Assembly: GCA_021234155.1 (NCBI GenBank)
Contig: JAJEKV010000024.1
Coordinates: 18,829,858-18,893,857 of the forward strand
Origin: Isoetes taiwanensis
Taxonomy: Eukaryota; Streptophyta; Lycopodiopsida; Isoetales; Isoetaceae
Direction: 5' to 3'
DNA: 64,000 bases
Numbering within the stretch: position 1 is the first letter of the stretch; each line of letters opens with the position of its first letter. Shown here piece by piece: positions 34,506-46,751 of this stretch. The position numbers were made by a program, and so were the translations under genes. Below the pieces are notes generated by a model that saw nothing but the letters and a program-made list of their open reading frames with translations, did no database searches and was not told the origin of the DNA.

Positions 34506-37500
34506 TCCAGGTTTTTTAAAAAAAAACCACATGGTTACAATTTGCTTGGAGGTTACAATTTGTTTGGACGGCCTGCTGCAAACCAGGTTATGAAAACCGT
34601 ACTTTCAGGCATTCCTTCTTGTAAACAAAAGGGTATGTTACTTTATCTGCACATTTGTGTTTGACCTTTGATCAAAATAAATATTAACACAGGTTTTACA
34701 AAACTTGGTTTGACATAAATTAAGTGATCACATGGATGTATATTTACTTAGGCTTATGTCAAAAAATAACATACTGTTTCAGTGCCTACATAGGCATTAC
34801 ATAAAGAGTTTGATCTCTTGATCATACATTACAAACAAGCATGAGAATGACATTGGCGATTCTGAGATAGTTCCATGAAACACAATGCACAACAGGCCTT
34901 CTTTTACTGCTGGTGACTTAAATGTAGTAGTACAGCACAGTATCAGCACTCTCTTAGGGGAGCTCAAAATATAGAAGTATACTAGTAAACGTGTGCCCGG
35001 CGTTGCCGGGCTAATGTTCTGACATGCCTTTAACGTCCATATGTGCAACTTCGACACATCGCATGTTGATATTGACAACAATGGATATTATTTGCTTTTG
35101 CCATTATTTTTGTTATTGAAATTGTCTAATGACAGTATCATCAATATATTAGCTTTGCGTTTATAGATTTTAGTAGAGAAAACAATGCTTTATAAGGAAT
35201 GCGGGGAGGGGGTTATGCATTGAAGCCATGGTCTTGCTAATTGAATCTCTTATATGGTGTCACGCACAATTTAGTTGTTAGAAAAATAGGTGAAATCACC
35301 TTGATCAATTTATAGGCTTCGTGCTAGTATATGACATGGTATTTCTAGCGTATAAGTCACGATATGTATTAATTCTATATTGAACACCCTCCAAAAGTCT
35401 TTCTTTGTAAACGTGTGACTGGCATTGCCGCGCATAAATAATCGTGTTTTAACTCGAATAATGCAAGGCCAGAGTTGCACAAATGTTGACACTGTAAGGC
35501 TATCTTAGAAAGGTATTAAACATTTATGAACATTAGTAATTTGAGGCTGTCAAACTTAACTTAGTCAATGATAAACTTAATGTAAATTGTCTTTGCTCAC
35601 AATATCAAGAGAAGTTTAATTCATCATGAGCATCTGTAGGTAAGTTTATCAAATTTGATTTCTCGATAACATCTCAAAATGCATTTTCAATTCAATTTAT
35701 GCATACAATCAAAGAGCAATCTTGTTGTTTCACTTCTCAGTAACATCTCTAAATGCATTTTCAATCCAACTTATGAGTACAATCAAAGAGCAATCTTGTT
35801 GTTTCACACCATAGACAAATACAAAAACATGAAGCCCATCTAATGTCATTGTTCCTAACAAAGTCTCTCTCTCTCAAATTCTCGATTGTAAATGATCTTG
35901 GAGTTTGCAACACAGACCTAATTAACTTGACATCTAAGTTGAGAGAAAGAGATCAACCTTCTAATGTTCAAATATGAAAATACCATATTATGTTGTGTTG
36001 TACTTTTGGATGTTATGTTGTACTTTTGTTTGGAGCCCAAATTATGTCATTATTAACCAATTCATATTCTTGCCATATTATGTCTTTTTTGCCTTCCATA
36101 TATCAGATCATCCTTAACAAACTCCTAACTCATCATGAAGCGACCAAGGTTACATTATCCAAGGTTACATTATGGACATGATAATTTGGAACCAAAATTG
36201 AACATCAAGCTTTATAGTGCATGCCACATGAACAATAGTTGTTTGTAATAAAACAGCCATATTTATTTTGCTCACGTTACTGAGGATGGGGATGGTGGTG
36301 AACCATGCATGCATCACGCTTGGATAAAAGGGTTGCCAATAACATTCACAATCACGAACAAAATAAAAGGGTAAAAAAACAATCTGCAACCTTACTTGTT
36401 CCATGCTCAAATGAAAGAAAGTGCCAACCTTTCATTAAACCAAAGTCTGCTGCAAATGCACAACACGCAGATCACTCTTAGACAGCTTCTAATCTATCCT
36501 AAAAGCTCAAAATTCATGTACTGAAGAATATAGTAGTCAATTACTGCTAGCATTGCATATAATCATAGACCATGCAAAGGATGCATGAAGACTAAAAAAT
36601 GCACATCTTGTTTACTTCCACCATATCCAGCATTGCATATAATCATCCACCAATTTGCAAGAAGCTTTCAGCTGGTAAGAGGAACTGCGAAATAGCTTTA
36701 GACATTCTCATGCCTAAAGGTATTTCGACCAATACATCTATGCATTTCATATGAAAATGGATGCACATGAAGCTGGTAAAATTCCCTCCTCCACCAATCA
36801 GGTCTCCCTGCAACCCTCCAGATGGAGCATTAGCGCATGCTTATATTACACCAATTCATTTGAGCATTTTCCCATGCCTATCAAGGTATGATCTTATTCA
36901 ATCTTAAGCCTAAAATTTCTTAGACTTCAATGATGGAAACTTGAAATAGTGCACTAATTATGCATGCATGTCATTTAAACTCGCCCTAAAGGAACATATT
37001 CATCCAAAGAAATTGAAGTCATCAAATTATTCTTCTCAAGAACACTCAACAAATCGAAAACTAATAAGCCCAATTCTAATACGAAAAAAAAACCATGAAA
37101 TTTTTCTTACCTGAGCTTAAGTGCCTGATAGACAATCCTGACTGTCACGTAGATGCTAAGAGAAAGGCAAAATAAATTATGGAGCACCTTTCTTCTGGAA
37201 GACCTTCCCAAATCAAAAGAATCTTTGCAAAAGTGAAAAACAAAGATAACCAAGTGATTTACTTTGTGAATATAAGCAAAGGCTTCTACCTGGGCGTTTT
37301 TTCTTCTTCTGATATTTCCCAGTCTCATGTCTCATCGCAACCAAGTGTTCAGATTTGTCTCAACCAAAGAAAACCTACGACTGCTTCAGAGACTTGCCAT
37401 TTGCTTCAACCATCTCCATTTTAAACTTAGTAAATCGAATCATGAAGCCCTTAAAATAGTTTTTTGAGAGAGCCTCCTCAAGTGTTCTAAGTATGGATTG

Positions 37501-39303
37501 CAAATGCAAAAGTGTTCTCTTTACAAATCTGCAACACAAATGTGTCAGTAAAGACAAATAGGAATACCACTAAGTAGAGGCAACAAAAAGCATTGTCTAT
37601 GATAATAGTAGATGCTTGGTGCAAAGCAGCTAAGTGAAGCCTGAAGCCGGATGCTGTGCAGAACTTTGGTTCACATATAAAATTCCATGCAGTATTTACT
37701 TTTTCATTAGAAATGCAAAAATACAATCTCAAAGATGTTAATTTACCTTCAGCAGACCAATTCTTCTCAAAAACAACATCAGCATAAACAAAATGCAAGA
37801 GTTAAGCAAATGCTATGTTTCAAAGACTGCAAAACCATATGAATGCATAGTGTCACTCAAAAGGACATACTTCAAACAGAATCTGTTCAATTGAAGGAAT
37901 ATAACTACTTATATCCACACAATAATCCACCTCCTGGAGAAGAAAACATGCATCTGCTTTCAAATGCTGTTCCCCTAATTCTCGCCATCAATAGGCTTTA
38001 TTGTAACATTTCATACAAAAAATAATTGATTCAATGTATCGGCTATGAGGTCCCTAAACTACAAAAGAAAAGTACGATACCTGCTATTGAGCTTGCAGCA
38101 GAAGAAAGAAGCTCCAACAGAACTCTAAAGCATGCATGATGAAACGCAATAGGATCCTGTTATGGCCCTCAAAGCAATTCTTCCCATCCTTTCTTCAATG
38201 TGAACCCACCATTTGCCACATTTTCAGCTTGTCAGAGAAGCTATAAACAATTTAGAAGCCGAAGATATGGCTAAAGATGTGGCCAAAGATATGTGACAGA
38301 GATGAAAAAGTCTGCTCCAAACATAATCCACCTGTGTTGATTGCGGTCGTGTTCTTGTTTCTTCTTCTCAATACATTTGATAAGCACACCGAGAACACAC
38401 CAGGGGGCAAAATCACAAACGAAATAGAGCTTCTTGAAAGTCTTAAAATGCCACAGCAAGCACATATTATCAAACAGCTCTGTGCCTATTTGCAGAGAAG
38501 CAAGTGACCTGAGGTTACCGGATGAAGCAAAAACCCGTTTCCACGATTTTGAATCGGTGGTTTATTGCCTGATGAGCATGCATTGTAAACGGTATTCAAT
38601 CTTTATAAGAGCAAACCTTGTTACTTCCAAGAGCTCTGGGAACGGCCTGGTAAGAAGAAATCGGAGATGGGCTTTGCTGAATAATCTTGACAGAGCCGAA
38701 TACACCATCGAGAATCTACAGACAAAGAGAAAAATATATTAGCCTGATGAGCATGCATTGTAAACGGCATTCAATCTTTATAAGAGCAAACCTTGTTACT
38801 TCCAAGAGCTCTGGGAACGGCCTGGTAAGAAGAAATCGGAGATGGGGCTTTGCTGAATAATCTTGCTGAAATCGGAGATGCTTGTGGAGGAAAGGAAGCG
38901 AGATGATTTGGGGATTTAAACCCCCATTTCCTTAATCATGGATGGCAGAGGAGATTACCGCCCCATGATCTTCGCTGCTGGCAAATAAGGCTCTGCTCCA
39001 CTCTAACGTCAGGAAATACTGAAGAAAAAAAAATGCCCTGAAAATGGAAAACCGGCGTAACATTTGCCGGAAAGAGCGTTAGCGCCGGCGTGAGTCCGGC
39101 GACCCAAAAACTTTTTAAATAAGTAGATTGTGTCAATTCTTACGAATCTGTTTTAATATCTTGTTGTAGGGAGGCAAAATTCCTATAGGAAGACGTAGGT
39201 TGCAGGATGGGTCCCTATGTACATAGGGACCCCTCCTCATCCCTATGTACTAAAACCAGGGACCTTACCTTGCTTCCCGGAAGGAGGTAGGCTAAAATTA
39301 TAT
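34506..39303. repeat. Large duplication copy B (partner: 26482-31306)
   Basis: 4798 bp, same orientation as A. The last exon-like minus-strand frame is continuous here (LLHLQSILRTLEEALSKNYF near 37440-37520) but frame-broken in A. This argues that some A/B differences are damage or sequence error in one copy. Confidence 0.93.
34982..35011 (-). mobile_element. Helitron-like 3' terminus in copy B
   Basis: Identical to the terminus at 26973-27002: CTAG at 34982-34985, hairpin at 34995-35011. Confidence 0.6.
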
Positions 39304-39328
39304 CTGTTATATATATACAATTATATAA

Positions 39329-39520
39329 GTGTACCAAATGTATATAGAGATTTTGGTGTCGCCGCGTGGACCGTCCAGATCTGAGATCCGACGGCCTTGG
39401 TGGAGCCACCTCAATCCACCCCAAGTGTACCAAATGTATATAGAGATTTTGGTGCCGCCGCTTGGACCGTCCAGATTTTGAGATCCGACGGCCCTGGTGG
39501 AGCCACCTCAATCCACCCCA
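39329..39520. repeat. 96-bp tandem duplication
   Basis: Two copies beginning GTGTACCAAATGTATATAGA (39329 and 39425) and ending near CCTCAATCCACCCCAA, differing at a few bases. They are the left part of the dispersed repeat below. Confidence 0.9.
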
Positions 39521-39640
39521 AGCACCCCCCTTATTTGGGGCTTTTGATCTAGGCCGTCGAATGTGCTGGATCAATGGACAAGATTTAGCCACATAAATTA
39601 AGTGCAATAAATCCTATGTGATGAGGTGGCAGCAAGAGTT
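39329..39640. repeat. Dispersed repeat shared with 14850-15110
   Basis: GATCCGACGG, AGCCACCTCAATCCACCC, GGGGCTTTTGATCTAGGCCGTCGA and CAAGATTTAGCC occur in the same order as at 14850-15110. In both places the repeat lies just upstream of a block of plus-strand gene fragments. Confidence 0.75.
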
Positions 39641-42000
39641 CATTTCTGCACCGTAGGATCAAAGGGAAAATTTAATCCTAGCCGTGGAAATTACATTGGA
39701 AGGTGCTCGGAAGGTGGAACAATTGGGTTATGATAATGCAATTAATGCCTTTGATGAGGTGGCAGGCGCCTAATTAATGGGGTGGCAACGCAAGGAAAAA
39801 TGAATGTAATATTTTATCTTAGATCTTTCAAAGAAAAAAAAAGGGACGGCACTTTGGTCGGTTTGTGTCTCACACCAGTTGTTGCGGCTCCGGCATGAGG
39901 TTTGAGGAGAAACGCCAGGCTCAAGCTTCTTCAGTTTTGGCGAGAATGGCTTGGATTTTATTCATAGCCGTAACCGTAACTCTCGGAAGGTCTCTAGGTT
40001 TGCCATAATGCTTGATCCTGTTTGGTGCAACAGGCATTTGCTACAGAAATTGTTCTTCCCACAGTTATGATTCTTTCTTAAATTTGGTCATAATGTTTTC
40101 TTTCGCAAGCAGTCGTTTGTTCATAGCTTTATTTCGTTTGCAGGCAACCTCACAATTTTGCATTTCGGCTTCATTTCCAATATTTTCGACCTAAAGCTTG
40201 ATCATATTCATGTTGAAGAGTACGTTCTATGTAACACTCGACACTCGAATTCCTCCTGCTTCAATCTTGCAAATGTAGATCTTTACGCTTCAAAAGCTGC
40301 CGGCCGTTGTTTTTCTCCGCTTTATCGTAATGGGGAAAAATATCGAAATTCAGGAACAAGATAATGCGCTAAGTTGAGCTCGGTAGCATTGTTCATAGCA
40401 TATAACCGTCCGAGTTGGCGTTTTGGAAACTCTATTCTTAGAAGCAACGAATTTTGGATGTGTTTATTAATTTTTATGAGCAGAATAGGCATCCGGCAAG
40501 TTTAAAAAATGGCGTTACTGGGTTTTTCTCCAGGTTTGGGTGCATGGAGTTAAATATTGAAGGATACTCTATGCATGCCGGATCTTTCCACATCCTTTCC
40601 TTTTTACTCTGCTCACGAGTTTTTTCTGGCGCCAGTATGGCCGCCTGTATGATTTGTTGGATGCAGATGCAGATTGCCTTACTGTAACACTGGCCATGGC
40701 GACTTCTTCCGGAAGATGCAAGTTCCAATGGGCTAGGTTTCACATTTCTTTTGTAGTTTTTCTGGAAGATCTATGTGGAAGATCCGGCTGCTTGAGCGAG
40801 ATTTTGACCGTTTTGCACTTTGAGGTATGAGCTATGGCGATTGTCCGGCTATGGCAGAGCTATGCAAACATTAGATAAGCATCTCATGTGCCATATGTTT
40901 TTGCTATGGTATGACTCGAAAATACGGCCCTGTCTTGTCATAGCTTTCACAAATAGTGGGTCTTGGCAAAGTGCATTATGTGGATCCGAGAAACACGCGA
41001 TATTAGACGTATGATTTTGCTGGCTGGCCAAAAATGCAAGGGCATCTTTTCTGTTACATGCAAATTCGTGATCTGTGGCCTAATTCTAGCCCATTTGTTT
41101 TTCCACGGTGGGAAATGGTGCCGATTTGTCTCTCGGATTTTTAAAAATGCCCAAACAGTTATTTATGGCGGTGGTGAAGCTTTCGCCCCCAAGTAGAAAA
41201 ACAAAGTTGACCATATTTACGTTGTATTCCGTCGTTTTTTCCAATCGAAAGAGCTGCCATGTTTCTTGCAAAAATCCCAAGATTCCAATCGAGATTTGGA
41301 CGGAGTAAAATCCCAAGTTGTTCTTCCCATGATCATCTGAGCCAATTAACAAACTCTAATCCATGGGTATGTTTCTTTTCCCGACGGCCTCTTTCTAGAT
41401 CAAAGCGGGAGCAGGGCTATGGCGCCTGTATTTATTTGGCCGATGAACTTAATTTAGAGTAAAAGTGTGTTTTTGAAATTTTGTACCCTTTTCCTTCCGG
41501 CCGGCTTCAAAGATGTTTTGAGCAAGTGTTTATGGCTTTTACTCTTGAGGATTCACAGGTACGTTCCCGGCCAAGATTGCTCTGGCCAACAGCATGATCT
41601 TAGCTTTAGTATATCTACTGTTCTATTTTCTAAGTTGCGAGCAAATCAACCTGTGTTATTGCAGGATTCCATGGCAGAATCCGTTATCTGTTTAATCCGG
41701 TGAGTTTGTCTCCCAATTTGCAGATATGTTGCAGAAGTAGTAATTACTGTCACCACTATCATAGACTTATCTTAGGGTTGGGTAAGTAAAATCTGTTCAT
41801 ATCTGTTTATTTTGCCCAGCAGAAAGTTAGACATTCTATGATTTATTTTTAGTGTGCACGTCCATTTACTTGAGGACTCAGAAATGGAGCTGGTCTGTTT
41901 TCTTGTAAGTGGTCGGTTTTCTTATAAGCTGGACACATCCATTTACTTACTGGCAATCCTTTTTGATGGCTAGGGAGCTAATTGTGTTTTGATTGCGCAG
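39641..42000 (+). other. Unassigned; possible gene leader and scattered exon-like frames
   Basis: A short frame at 39896 (MRFEEKRQAQASSVLARMAW, then a hydrophobic run) could be a start exon. DSMAESVICLIR with a GTGAGT donor occurs near 41668-41706. The region reads like the intron-rich 5' part of the membrane-protein gene whose recognisable exons begin near 42005, but the link is unproven. Confidence 0.3.
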
Positions 42001-42004
42001 GGTT

Positions 42005-42295
42005 ATTTTTCTTATGGGTGCTGGCCATTTTAAGCTGTGTTTGTTTGGTTTCTATTTTGCTGTAGACAAGTGAGTTTCTAGTCCGCTTGAATTTATGCGG
42101 TGCCTATTTTGCTTTTGTATTCATTTCCGACTTTTGAATCAGCGCTGTGGATGATACATGCTTGGCTCTAGAAGAGTACCAAGAAACTCCATACAATACT
42201 TCACTAGAGTCTCTGCTGCCTTGTGTCAATTTGCATACTGCAAACTCTGCAGTGCTGCAGATACGTGAAGGAATGTACACAACTATTTGTCTCTT
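42005..42295 (+). pseudogene. Tweety/PRM1-like plant membrane protein, two-exon fragment
   Basis: A hydrophobic segment (HFKLCLFGFYFAVD) ends at a GTGAGT donor (42070). After a 73-bp intron with CAG acceptor (42142) the frame continues as AVDDTCLALEEYQETPYNTS, then LLPCVNLHTANSAVL. Plant tweety/PRM1-like membrane proteins show a membrane helix followed by a DTC-A-EW...ILPCVD-TA motif, which this matches. The downstream part soon becomes non-homologous and ends at 42392. Only the first extracellular loop region remains. Function in plants is poorly known. Fragment, not a full gene, within this window. Confidence 0.6.
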
Positions 42296-43368
42296 ATTTA
42301 TTGATCTACTCCGCCACTGTGCCAAAACGCGAAGCATAAGATCAGGTTTAGCTCTTCGCTCTGCTGGTTTCAGTTTCATGATAGCTGGGTAAATTGATGC
42401 TCTATGTTCTACAAGAGGATTTCTATTTTATGGTGTAAGGTTTTATGGCAGAGGCCTTTATCGATATCCAAACTTGCCAGTTACATTTGGCTCTATTTTT
42501 GCACGAACTTACACAAACAACTGCAAAACATTTGATATGGTGGTTAATCAAAATGGGGTTTGACACGTTCTAGATATAAGACAGGAAAATACAAAACTAC
42601 AAACAACTGTCTATTGCATGCAATGCCACTTTTATCTGACAGGAGCTTGATTCCAACTATTTTAGACCCTAATCTGCAAGGCAAGGCACTATGAATAATG
42701 CAGCACCTTCATAAGGAAACCATAATATTCGTGAATGTTTTGAGATAACAATTTGTGACTACGAGAAAAGTAATGATTATTATGCAGTTGGTAGTTGTCG
42801 CATCGGCTTGAAGGTAGTGTAAGAATTACAGATTCAAATTTTAGCATTACCAGACCCCTAGGCTTTGTTTGTATTTTCCATGGTTGTAGGTATAGAAGGG
42901 AAGCCAAAAATTGTTGACAGCTGATGCAGGCTGCAGAAATGGCTTTGGCATGGTGCTCTATGTATTAAGACAACTGCTCAAAAACAGTGTTGTTTGAGCA
43001 GAAAGAGAATGTGAAACAGTCCAGGTTATGTCTTCATTTGTCAAATAGTTTGGTTCTCACACTATCAAGCATTGCAAGGATGCACCATTTTTACATATCC
43101 GTGGAGCCCCAATTGAGCTCGATTGCCAGAAGAGACCCATATTCCAAGTTATCTCCTTTCGTATATCTGAAGTCATCTCCTTCGGCAATGCACGGCAGCA
43201 GTTCAGAGACTGCTCTCTACCTCCTAGGCAATTCATGGCATTCTGGGTTTGTTTGTTGAGACAAATAGTTACGTTGCCTTACCTTACAGTCTAGTTGATG
43301 GTTTACATGGTATTGCCGAAGGACATCATTTGAATTTTAGAAAACGTTGTCGGATTAATAAGTTTGTC
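42296..43368 (+). other. Spacer between gene fragments; no gene named
   Basis: A 90-codon frame (42987-43259) has a Ser/Arg-rich end (SSIARRDPYSKLSPFVYLKS). Nothing recognised. Confidence 0.4.
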
Positions 43369-43563
43369 ATGGAGGGTCTAGCTGGAGATGTAGAGTTGAT
43401 TTGCAAGACTTTGCAAGTCGAGCATAAGCTGTTTTATTTCGACTTGAAGGAAAATCCCAATGGAAGATATCTGAAGATATCAGAAAAGACATCTAGTTCG
43501 AGATCTACAATAATAGTGCCAGGTTCTGGCATTATATGGTTTGTAGATTTGAGTTGTATGTAG
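43369..43563 (+). pseudogene. PUR-alpha-like N-terminal fragment
   Basis: From the ATG at 43369: GDVELICKTLQVEHKLFYFD, then LKENPNGRYLKISEKTSSSR and STIIVPGSGIIWFVDL, then unrelated residues and a stop. This is the first PUR repeat of plant Pur-alpha, a single-stranded DNA/RNA-binding protein, in its usual N-terminal place. The remaining PUR repeats are absent; the frame leaves the family right after the WF-DL motif, as at an exon end. A frame opens further upstream (43249) but is not family-like. Gene fragment. Confidence 0.8.
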
Positions 43564-43849
43564 CATGACAATATGCATGGGAAAGTACATTATGCGAGCA
43601 AATCAGTGCAACCTTACGGTTTTACTTTTGTGAGGCACATGTACGTCCAGTCATCTTAATTTATGTTGTACTAATAATCCCTATCGTGACAATCTCATCT
43701 GTGCATTATGCTGTTGAAGTTAGTTTGCAGTTTCGCCTTGGGATATTGGATGAGCTTACATGGTTGGAAATGGATGTGTTTTGAGCAAATTCATCCTGTG
43801 ATATTTTCATTTAGTTAAAAAAAGTTTATAGAACAGCTAGAATATGTTC

Positions 43850-44730
43850 AATGGACAGGTGCAACGTTTGTGTGTACTTGCAGCCACATTTTTCCAATGA
43901 TGTAAGCATGATTATTTGCAAATGTCTATGGCAAGCTACCAGTCCTGAGGCAAAAGAAGTCTTTGGCAAACTGCCAGTCAGGACTGTAGTCCCTTGGACT
44001 ACTAATTGCTGGATATGTCGAGGATGCACATGATGGCAATAAAGCACTAGAACATCTTGAGTTGATGGAACTAGAGGGCATTTTTCCAGATCCTGTTGCT
44101 TATATGTGGGCATTAAAAACATGTGGCAATATAGGAGCCATGAACAAGGCCAAAGAGCTACATATAAAAATTACAAAAATGGGCTTTGAAATAGTTGTCC
44201 ATGTTGGAAGTACTTTGATGGTCATATATGTCAAATTCGGCTTAATTTCAAGGGCACAAGAAGTATTTGATAAGCTTCTTGTCTGTAGCAATGTTTGATG
44301 GAATGTTCTAATTGCAGAATCTGTTAATAAAATGCTTTGAGGAAATAAAACTGAAGGGCACTATTGCTGCAGTGCCTGTCACTTTTACTCGTATTTGCAT
44401 GCAGTAATCTAGGAGCCATAGACAAAGGGCCGGAGCTACATGCAATGGTTAGGGAAGAGAAATATGAAGGAGATGTACGAATTGGCAACACTTTAGACGC
44501 TATTCATGCTAAGTATGGTTTGCTTTTGGAGGCATAGAGTTTTTTGCCGAGCTGCTAATACATGATATTGTATCATGGAGTGCACTAATGGATGGTTATG
44601 CAGAACATGGACATGAGCAAGAAGCTTCGAAATGGTTTTGCCACATGAAAACACTAGGCATCCAGGCAGATGCTGTCACATTTATGAGCCTTTTGAAAGC
44701 TTTGAAGCCTTCTTGTTGGTTGGTAATGCT
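43850..44730 (+). pseudogene. Pentatricopeptide-repeat (PPR) protein remnant
   Basis: Degenerate PPR motifs run through changing frames: EAKEVFGKLPVRTVVPWTT near 43950; then from 44062 DPVAYMWALKTCGNIGAMNK and VGSTLMVIYVKFGLISRAQE to 44298; then after stops, SNLGAIDKGPELHA, RIGNTL, HDIVSWSALMDGYAEHGHEQ and GIQADAVTFMSLLKAL to about 44720. The repeat spacing and wording are those of the P-L-S class common in organelle RNA-editing PPRs of ferns and other land plants. Multiple frameshifts and stops; no C-terminal E/DYW domain seen. Pseudogene. Confidence 0.88.
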
Positions 44731-45998
44731 GTGGTGGATATGCCATCACTAGAAGTTGCACGTGAAGCCTCAACTTCGAGACATCCTTTTATGGACTTCA
44801 ATGATAAAGGATTATGGCATCTATGTTTAAGATATTTTTTCTAAGTCAATTCTTTATACTGTGGAATTAGACATTGCTTTCCACCAAAACAACATTTGCT
44901 GTGGTCAGTAGAAAGTGCACTATACTTTATGATCATTTAAGAAAAAAAAATCATTATGGTCCACATGGAATGGACTCTTAATATGTAGAGCCTAAATATG
45001 GTTAAGTCCATTGCTGCGCTTTGTATATATTTCCTCTTTGAATATGTTTGTATTTCATTTTATTCTTGCATCTCATTAGTCATGAAATTATATGCCACAA
45101 TTAAATGGCAGATAGTTTGCACTATTGTCTGAATATTCTATGCTATTTGCATGGCATTGGTATATGTCATATATGGAACAATAGGATTATATAGGGAGTA
45201 AAGTAAAAGTCTAACACGCTTAAGGGTCCAGTGGTAGATCATACTTGCTACATAATATCTATTCGTGGATTATGAAATCTTCCCTTGCTGGGGCATCTCA
45301 TCAACAGACGTTTGTGAATGCAAATTGCTTATATGAAACACATTTAATAATGATCTAATACCTAGACAAATACAGGAGATCAAGTTTGCATTTTTTTTTC
45401 ATGTTTTGGATGAATACTCAATATTAACCATTGACATTCAAACAATAAGGGGAATACAATAATGAGCAATACCGTAAAATAGTAAGCTTCCACTTCTCGA
45501 CGGGCCAAGCTCTTCAAGTAAAGATAAAATGGCATGCTAAAAAAAAAATATATGCAATCATGCATGTCCATCTGCAAATGCAAGACATGGGTGGCTATAG
45601 TGTATCTTTTTTTATGGTTTAGATATTGTTGTCATTGCCTCCTACAAGGAGGGTGTCAATTTCTTGAGAATTTGGGAGTCAAATAGTAAAGAATAATGCC
45701 ACTACACTAAAAACATTTAGGGATGTTCAATGTTTACACCAATATGTAAGGAAGGTGTAAGGGATACCTAGACCATGGAATTTATCTTCTTTATATTAGC
45801 ACAAATGCAAAGTTTGCCATGTGGTATGCACCTTCCTTCAAAATGTCAAAAAATGATCTCCTGGAATGTTAGGGGTATGTGTGCGAATCTAGTTGCATCC
45901 TTCACACTTGGTGTGTTTTGCATGGAATCTTAGGAGGAATGGTACAACCGCTCATGATTCATTGATCAACTAAACAAAGCATATTGAACACTTAGCAT
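44731..45998. other. Intergenic; no gene seen
   Basis: AT-rich, with an A run at 44941-44949. No coding or repeat structure that I can support. Confidence 0.5.
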
Positions 45999-46480
45999 CA
46001 GAATGCAAGTTTTGGTGTTCCTTTATAAGTACAAGCTTTTGATGCATGTGAAATATGACATTAGGGTAAGCATAAGCATAAGGAAAACATGGCGTTAGAA
46101 CACAATTTTTGGTGTTCTTCTACAAGTAGAAGCTTTCACTACATGTGAAATTTTGGGATTAGCATGACCCTTGCTATTAGACGCTATACTTATGCCTGCA
46201 ACACAAGTTAGGGATGATAAAAATCCTCACAAACATTCTATTCACATATTACCAGGCGATTTTGTACAATCCATCATAGTATAACCACGTGCCCTAACTT
46301 ATGCCTGCAACACAAGTCGAGGGTGATAAAATCTTCATAAACATTTACACCACAAACTACCAATCAATTTTGTAGTGCCCGCAATTTTGTAGTATAACCA
46401 CTTCCACTAACTTATGCCCGCAACCGAAGTCGAGGGTGGTAACATCTTTGCAAGCATTTTAACCACATTCGTAATGCAAA
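45999..46480. repeat. Two adjacent short tandem repeats (97 bp and ~110 bp)
   Basis: TTTTGGTGTTC(C/T)T...ACATGTGAAAT-type blocks start at about 46011 and 46108. ACTTATGCC(T/C)GCAAC starts at 46188, 46297 and 46410, each followed by (T/C)AGGG(A/T)(T/G)G(A/G)TAA and CATTT words. The copies are diverged; non-coding. Confidence 0.7.
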
Positions 46481-46751
46481 CATGCGAGAACGTTACCTCT
46501 AGGGTGTGCTTTGTAGTGTGTCTACGAGTTTCTTCAAGGAATCTTGCTATAATATTAAGGAATACTCGCAGTATCTTGGGTAATCTTAATACATTCCTAG
46601 AAAACCTCGTAGAATCTTATAGAATCTCTCTAGATTATTGCGTAGTTTTAAATTTTGGTGAATTTAGAAACCTTATAGAATGTTGGGAAATCTATACTTC
46701 CCAATGTACGTACATTTGACTTTGTACACTCCCTCATAGTACAAATACTTG
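46481..46751. other. Left border of copy D with TA-palindrome arm
   Basis: CTCCCTCATAGTACAAATACTTG (from about 46730) leads into the TA run and is the same arm sequence, with one change, as 20561-20575. Copy D therefore begins inside a member of that repeat family. Confidence 0.6.
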
